Assembly (NCBI GenBank): GCA_028671895.1
Contig: CM053803.1
Span: forward strand, 47,552,786-47,616,785
Reading direction: 5' to 3'
Source: Oenanthe sinensis
Lineage: Eukaryota > Streptophyta > Magnoliopsida > Apiales > Apiaceae
DNA length: 64,000 bases
Every line of letters starts with the position of its first letter. The stretch's first letter is position 1. The notes beneath the pieces are model-generated. The model was not told the DNA's origin and did no database searches. It saw nothing but the letters and a program-made list of their open reading frames with translations. The translations under genes were made by a program, and so were the position numbers. Below are positions 55,401-64,000 of the stretch, piece after piece.

Positions 55401-58370
55401 TAACAGCATGACAGGTATTCTTCCATGCCAATAGTTGATGACTAAGATAGACTACTGCTTTGACTAGGACATGCCCAAATACCCAACATCTTCGCAATTA
55501 ATATTTCCACAATTGGTTTACTTGTCTAGATCTCATCACATATAAAGACAACATTTCAAAGTAACTGAAATCCTCCTACTATATACCAGCGGTACCTGTT
55601 TAACGAATACTCTATATAGTTATAATCCGTGATAGACTAATAAATAATCACAAGAAGGCCTATTTTAGAAACTAACACAATTGCATTAATATTTTTTTAT
55701 GTGTTTTAGTTACCCTATTTGATGACTCCTTTACTACGAAAGACTTTGTGCTCAAAGGGGGTACGGCTTCACATGTGTGTCTATTTTAAACCATAGTTCC
55801 CTTCTTAATAGTGGAGTAAATCAGTTTTGACATCTGGTTAGTCATAAATGGAACAGTATGTTAAAATAACGGCTTTTATAAAGTAGTGATTTACTCCGTC
55901 AACCTTGCCCCACAAAGATTCTTTAATTACATATATGCATTTTATTGCAAACATTAAAGTCAAATGATGACAAAAAACCTAACCATCAAAAATCCCGAAA
56001 AGACAGACTGTTTGCCCATCAATCTTGGAAGTCTTAACATCATAGAAATCCTCCATGGTAGCTCTCTTCCCCCTGAAACTCGAATACCCGCAGCTCAGTT
56101 TTCCATCTTCACTGCAGCAAAAGAGGAACATTAAGTAAGTGCGCCTTAAGGGAAACATAATTGAATATATATAAATGGAAGGGAAAACTGCAGAGTTGAA
56201 TGGATTTCTTTTGTATATTATGCTGTAACATATATGTACATACAATTTAGTGTAATGGGAGTGCCGCACATTAAATATTTTAAGGGCAGGAGCAAATCAC
56301 AAGCAATGTTCCCATAGATACTTTACAAATAGCTGACACCAAGAAAAGACGATGAACTGATGGATGAATTGCCTGATTGTTTAGAATTTGATTTGAAATT
56401 TTGAATTAAAATGATGCTGCAGACAACTGGAATTGTTATTTTTTATTAGGCATCTCCGTGACTGATAACATTAAGACTATGAACGTAAAGATAGTCATAT
56501 ATATCCTTTTACCCTTGGCTCATTAAGCATCAGTAATCCTATAAAAAAGCTAATAAATTCGGTTTGACGTAAACACAGCTGGCTAAATAAAACCCTGCAT
56601 CTATCTAATTTTAATATTTAATGATATATACGGTTAAATGTTGTCCACGGAAGTTTTAAATGCATTGCCTTCTACATGGCTGAGGCGCTAAATCCGCTAA
56701 TACAACATGTCATTCACTGAATAAATAAAACTATCAGAATATGGCATGGGTTTTAGGGTACATAACATAATAACACATTTTCTATATAAAAACTGGGTGG
56801 AGATCCCGGACCATCGACTTCTGTCAGCCATAACTCCGCGCTTTTTATAGCGGAGTGAAAAAAACCCTAGAAAGAGTGTTCAAAGCGCGGATAAGGGACG
56901 TGGCCCCCTGGATTCACATAAAAAAATCAAGTGTTAATGTTATCCGCGGGAAAAAACCACGGAGCGATGGATATGACCAGTGTTATTAAACGCGCAACGC
57001 GCAACGAAGCGCAAAGGCCTCCTGGAGCTTAAGCGAGAAGCGCACACGCGAAGCGCGGATTCATCGAAGACAAGAAAATATACATATATACATGTACATG
57101 ATGTAAAACATTATAAATTTATAAATAATAACACATTAATAAGCAGACCATATTGTCATAAAATAACCAATTAAAGAGATTCAAGGTCTAAAACACATTA
57201 TAGTCATAATAAAAAAGAAAAACATAGGTAATTAACTATTCACTGATACACTAATACACTGCCCATATATATACATAATATATACATACAGTAAAGAAAT
57301 AAAGACCCCTAAGAAGGAGATTAACATATACATACATACATACATGTATATCACTATATCAGTATATATATACATATACATATTACATATATATATATAT
57401 ATATTACATATACATATATGTATATAGAAGGCGATTAGTAGAAGTTATTAGAAGAAGAAGAAACGAGCCAAGTCGCCCCTGCCTCTGCTAGTCGATCGTT
57501 GATTTAGGGTTTTGAACAAATGGGTCTGGGTTTTTTTGTTATAACCCGGTTAAAGCAAAAAAAAAATGAGTCAAATTAAAAAAACGCGCTTCGAATGCGC
57601 ACCGCGCACTGCGCTTCATCCCTGGAAGCGGTCGCTTCATTCAACCCGTGGCGCTCCAGCAGCGCGAAGCGAGGGAGTTGCGCTTCGTGGCGCTCCGCGC
57701 TTAAGCGTGCCTTTCAGCGCGCTTTTCACAACACTGGATATGACAATTGATTGTCAGGATCCGGACTCTTAAAAAATTAGTAGTAGTAAATAACTATACA
57801 TTTATATAATTTAGTTCTGAGACCAGCCATGCTACTGGAGATATAATCGAAGTTTTGGGACACTACATTTAATAACAATCAACATGATGTTCAGCAAACC
57901 ATGCCATAGAAAAATAACAATAAGGCGTAAGGACCATCAAAATGTCAAAGGCACGTGAGATGAATATAAACCCAGGCCAGAAAAGGAGCTCAATGAGTTC
58001 ACATCCAGCTCTGGGTAACTGAAGTTTTAATTATAGCATGATATCTGAAGAGTTAAATCCTGACAATCTATTGGCAGTATAGTGGTTAATCACAATGGAG
58101 ATTATCATGCACCCACCTTTTCCATCCACCACTAGCATAGCCACCTTCCCCATCCTTTTCTGGCAAAATGCTGACATTTGATCCTTGACTAGCAGTAGCT
58201 CCCGTATCCACCATCATCTTTCTTGTTGTGCTAAAGTCACGGTTCCCCAAATATGCTAGAGTATGAGCTGCGTCCAAACTTTTCCTAATGGCTGTAAATC
58301 GAACTTTTTGCTCAGCTGTTCTTCCGATGAGCCCAAGTTGAGGTATCACTAACCTTAGGCAACTATGCAT
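49405..58370 (-). CDS. Protein phosphatase 2C, clade-F-like
   Basis: Ser/Thr phosphatase dependent on Mg/Mn. Exons on the minus strand: 58370-58117, 56111-55984, 55160-55062, 54887-54729, 53758-53672, 51391-51300, 50087-50013, 49563-49405. They are GT-AG, in phase, 350 residues. Motifs: MEDFYD (104-109), DGHGG (127-131) holding metal-binding D127/G128, DDGSTAS, VANVGDSR, WAGTWRVGG, ASDGLWDVV and GSADNIT. It resembles Arabidopsis At1g43900. The first 84 residues are divergent; the start was taken at the first ATG of the open stretch, and an upstream stop-free GTG region extends to 58388. R/S-rich sequence near residues 20-55 might be an organelle presequence, but this is weak. Introns reach about 2 kb and carry transposon DNA. 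Confidence 0.92.
51492..51549. repeat. Short fold-back in PP2C intron
   Basis: ACACCCTAACATGCATTG at 51492-51509 and CAATGCATGTAGGGTGT at 51533-51549 are inverted copies with one unpaired base and a 23-nt loop. It sits about 100 bp into the large intron between exons five and six, near the gypsy remnant. It may be a solo fold-back element or the edge of a decayed insertion. Confidence 0.6.
52060..53441 (+). pseudogene. Ty3/gypsy gag-protease fragment in PP2C intron
   Basis: On the strand opposite to PP2C, broken frames give a gypsy gag piece (FVNGLRDDIRAEAHGLDAL) at about 52820-52900. A damaged zinc knuckle follows around CHCDNKWMAGHRC at 53175-53218; the first Cys pair has one residue too few between them. 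Then EEREELLNEEQ and LTSPKTMTM run up to DPGN at 53430, where an aspartic protease active site would follow but the reading stops. RT, integrase and clear LTRs are absent. Insertion split no exon; the intron (51392-53671) is still GT-AG bounded. Confidence 0.75.
56978..57736. mobile_element. Non-autonomous hAT element in PP2C intron
   Basis: 759 bp with inverted ends CAGTGTTATTAAACGCGC and, reversed from the right end, CAGTGTTGTGAAAAGCGCGC, bounded by perfect 8-bp duplications GATATGAC (56970-56977 and 57737-57744). Subterminal DNA is full of GCGCAACG/AAGCGC words, much richer in GC than the surroundings. The middle (57070-57430) is AT-rich with ACATATATAC repeats. No transposase coding is credible. 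It lies within PP2C intron one. Confidence 0.92.
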
Positions 58371-61310
<2,940 letters not shown>

Positions 61311-61524
61311 CTGTTTGGTAATTTTTTTGATTTATGAATACTTTGTGATATAATATAAAAAACAATGTTTTTGGAAAAATTTGATGGTGAAACTTGTAAT
61401 TATTTTCTGCAAAAACTAAAATACAGCTTTTTTCAAAAGTATGGGAGGACATAATTTCTCTAACAGCAGCTTTTAGACCAAAAGCTCTTTTTTAAATCGC
61501 AACTTTTGAAATTTACCAAACACC
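61311..61524. mobile_element. MITE-like palindromic element
   Basis: The left end TGTTTGGTAATTTTT and the right end AAATTTACCAAACACC are inverted, 214 bp apart. Inner words GCAAAAACT/AGCTTTT also pair. No clear target duplication is visible. It ends three bases before the copia LTR at 61528. Confidence 0.5.
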
Positions 61525-61527
61525 TTT

Positions 61528-64000
61528 TGTTAGGGATTGTGGTGTTAACATTGTAATCGACTAATATTTTACTTAGATTAATTAGAAATTAACTAAGTAA
61601 AACATACTGTCATATACATATTGACAGTATGTTTAAATGTCACTTGTAACAGTATGTACTAAAGCCAAGTAAGTGATAGTAAGTATCAATAGTTATTGTC
61701 TTGTAAAAATGTAATAAATGATCTATGAAGTAGAAGTTCACAAAGTGATCATGCACAGCATTGATCAAATCATTGACAGTAACATTCTACAAATCGAAGC
61801 CTACGACAGCATATTCAAGTGACAACACCTTTTGAAACAACTGACATCAATTATTCCTCAACAGTAAACTTGACGGAGATTGAAGAATCAAAGACAGCAA
61901 GTATTACTGACAGCAACTATTCCTCGACAGTAAACTTGGCGGAGATTGAATAATCAAAGACAACAAGTTTCTCTGACAGTAACTTTGATAGGGATAGTTG
62001 ACAACATGTTTGGCGGAATAGTTGACAGTACCTTTGGACGACAGCAAGTGAAGAAGACTGTCAAGTTTGACAGTAAAGTGTTAGTAATTGTGCTCTAGAG
62101 ACAATACTTTTTATATTTTAAGGAAAATATTATTATTAAAGATTATGTTTTATTGATTATTATTTATTTATTATGTTTTATTTACTGCGTAATAAATTGA
62201 AAGCATAATAAATGTCCTTGAAATTTTGATACGTATTATATATCTTTAAGTATGTGACTTAAAAATGAGATTATATGAATAATATCATATTCCTAAAATT
62301 CCCTAGTCGAGTATTATTATTTAAGGACAATAATAATGCACAAAGACTAGTATGTTTCTTGACAGATGACCACATCTCATTGGTCATAGGTATGGTGATA
62401 CTAAAGTCAAGAACATAAGTGCATGTCTCAATGCATGGCACTGGAATGACCCACCGTGAGATTCTACATGTTAAATAAGTGTCATAAGTAATTCTCACTG
62501 TGATAATGGTGTAATGATCCTTAGACCTGAAATCATTATATTTCTATACGAGAATTAATATACTTTGATTACATTAAAAGTTACCTTTGACCGGGTGATG
62601 ATAAAAGTGGACATTGGGTATATTATGAATCGTATGAGAAATATGAATGATCTAGATGAGATTTAATCCTCCTAATTTTAGGAGTGATATTATTGGTCTC
62701 TTGTTTGAGTGAGACTATGAAATGCACGGCCGTGCTCAAATGTTGATTTGATTTTAATAGTCTACTCATCGATCAAGAAAATAAAGATTAAATTATGAAG
62801 AGGATGACACGAGACATGCCTTGAGTTTAATCTATAATATCAAGATTAAAGGGATTATATTACATAGAATATTATTCACGAAAGGCTTAATCGAATCACC
62901 GATTTATTATTATTATTATTACTTGGGTAGCAATGATGTATTACTAGATGCCGCTCATTGTTTACAATTTTAATTAGATATTAAAATTGTTGCCAACGTA
63001 ATAATAACCTACAGGGTTACACACAAAGAACGCTTGAAGGAGAAAAGTAGTTGCTCTGGTTAGAGGAATTCGTTACTTAACTTTTAGCCTATAAGGAAAA
63101 TTTAGAACTTGATAATTGTTATAACGTGCTTGCAATTGGCAGAGACATTATTTCAGTTTCTTGTTTGGACAAGAAAGGCTTTTTCATTTTAATTAAATAA
63201 CAATAGTTGTTTATTCTATTTTGATGATGAGGCTTACAATGTTGCACAACTAATTAACAATTTATATGTTCTAATGTGACTCAAATCAAATATTACCTTT
63301 GGCACTGTTGTTGAGGCCATATTAATGAGAAACGCATTTCCAGAATACATAAGGATGCATTCATGGATAAGTTTAATTATGAATTATACAAAATGATGTG
63401 AATCTTGGTTTATTTGGCAAAATGACTAAAGCTCCTTTTACTGGACATGGTGAAGGGGTCATTGAACGGGTATGACTTATACATAGTGATGTATGTGGTC
63501 ATATGTGTACGATGACAAAAGGTAGATTTTATTAACTTCATAAAATTTACTAATTATTTTAGTAGATACGGAGATATGTATCTTTTGAAGAACTAATCTG
63601 AATCATTTGAAAAGTTCAAAGACTATAAAGATGAAGTAGAAAATATCAAAGAAAAGTTTTTTTTTATAGGAGGGATCACACCTTGTTGGACATGGTGCGA
63701 TCAATGTTGAGTCAAGGAATCTTCCAATTAGTTTCTGGGGTTGCACCCTGGAAACGGCTCCACATACACTTAACTGTGTTCCTACTAAAATGGTTCAAAA
63801 GACTTCTTATAAGATATGGACTAAGAAACGTCACATCATGTCATTTATGAAAATTTAGGGATGTAAAGCGTTTGTGAAACGTCTAATCTCTGACAAGCTA
63901 GGACCAAAATCAGATAAATATAATTTTGTAGGATACCCAACTGAAATAGGGGGTTATTCTTTCTATAATCCTTCCGAGAACAAGTGTTTGTTGCTTGAAC
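61528..64000 (+). mobile_element. Degraded Ty1/copia element, 5' part
   Basis: It starts with TGTTAGGGATTG, a TG-type LTR start, and has a long LTR/leader to about 63020 (I cannot place the LTR end or PBS). Coding remnants run directly from 63095. They are protease-end/GAG-pre-integrase-like residues (NVLAIGRDIISVSCLDKKG), then GKMTKAPFTGHGE, a piece of the integrase start near 63470-63600, and the integrase C-terminal part (LLDMVRSMLSQG; SDKLGPKSDKYNFVGYP). Gag and most of protease are missing, and the integrase segment that should contain the second and third catalytic acids is deleted near 63650. Many stops and shifts. It continues past the window. It is a different lineage from the Sirevirus pair. 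Confidence 0.85.
61590..62090 (+). repeat. TGACAG motif cluster and tandem units in the copia LTR
   Basis: TGACAG or its complement CTGTCA, often as TGACAGTA or TGACAGCA, occurs about nine times in 500 bp. CGACAG and CAACAG variants occur between them. A unit of about 65 bp containing CGGAGATTGAA and TCAAAGACA is tandemly duplicated at about 61850-61970. It lies in the U3 part of the LTR, where enhancers reside. Confidence 0.7.

Noticed and set aside
57566..57772. Small basic protein in the GC-rich end of the hAT element
   Set aside because: The frame follows the subterminal GCGC repeats and has no recognisable domain.

Overview
The window is nuclear DNA of a flowering plant, almost certainly a eudicot. 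Protein-coding genes carry many AT-rich GT-AG introns, and Ty1/copia, Ty3/gypsy, hAT and Stowaway-type elements lie between and inside them. I cannot name the species from the sequence.

1-20066 is one nested pair of Sirevirus-like Ty1/copia retrotransposons of the same family. The outer element is on the + strand. Its 5' part lies outside the window; its pol end, long additional ORF and 3' LTR are present. It is split at 5661/18071 by a complete second element on the - strand (5662-18070: 3' LTR, PPT, additional ORF, RT-RNase H, integrase, gag, PBS, 5' LTR). GAAAA/GAGAA flanks the insert as a 5-bp target duplication. Both copies are broken by stops and frameshifts. A short near-palindromic motif (ATCAATTGAT / ATCGATTGAT) is scattered through LTRs, spacers and three coding segments. 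One inner LTR holds a 230-bp MITE. The outer element also carries an antisense piece of another copia reverse transcriptase.

20067-23340 is very AT-rich repeat DNA with Helitron-like ends. 24079-31472 (+) is a large nucleotidyltransferase / PAP-OAS1-like gene. 32111-32824 is a non-autonomous hAT element with an 8-bp target duplication.

33411-39254 (-) is a trehalose-6-phosphate phosphatase gene with a tiny first exon, a 4-kb first intron full of MITEs and a TA microsatellite, and a stop-free 102-nt last intron. 39255-44900 is intergenic and holds several MITE-like repeats.

45030-47159 (-) is an intronless-CDS DnaJ protein of the J-domain plus DUF3444 type. 49405-58370 (-) is a clade-F-like PP2C phosphatase gene of eight coding exons. 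Its introns have taken up a Ty3/gypsy gag fragment and a GC-rich hAT element with a perfect 8-bp target duplication.

58371-61527 is AT-rich intergenic DNA with a second long TA microsatellite and a MITE. 61528-64000 (+) is the start of a different, degraded copia element. Its long LTR/leader is packed with TGACAG motifs, and gag and the integrase core are missing. The four host genes do not form a pathway; they are ordinary neighbours.
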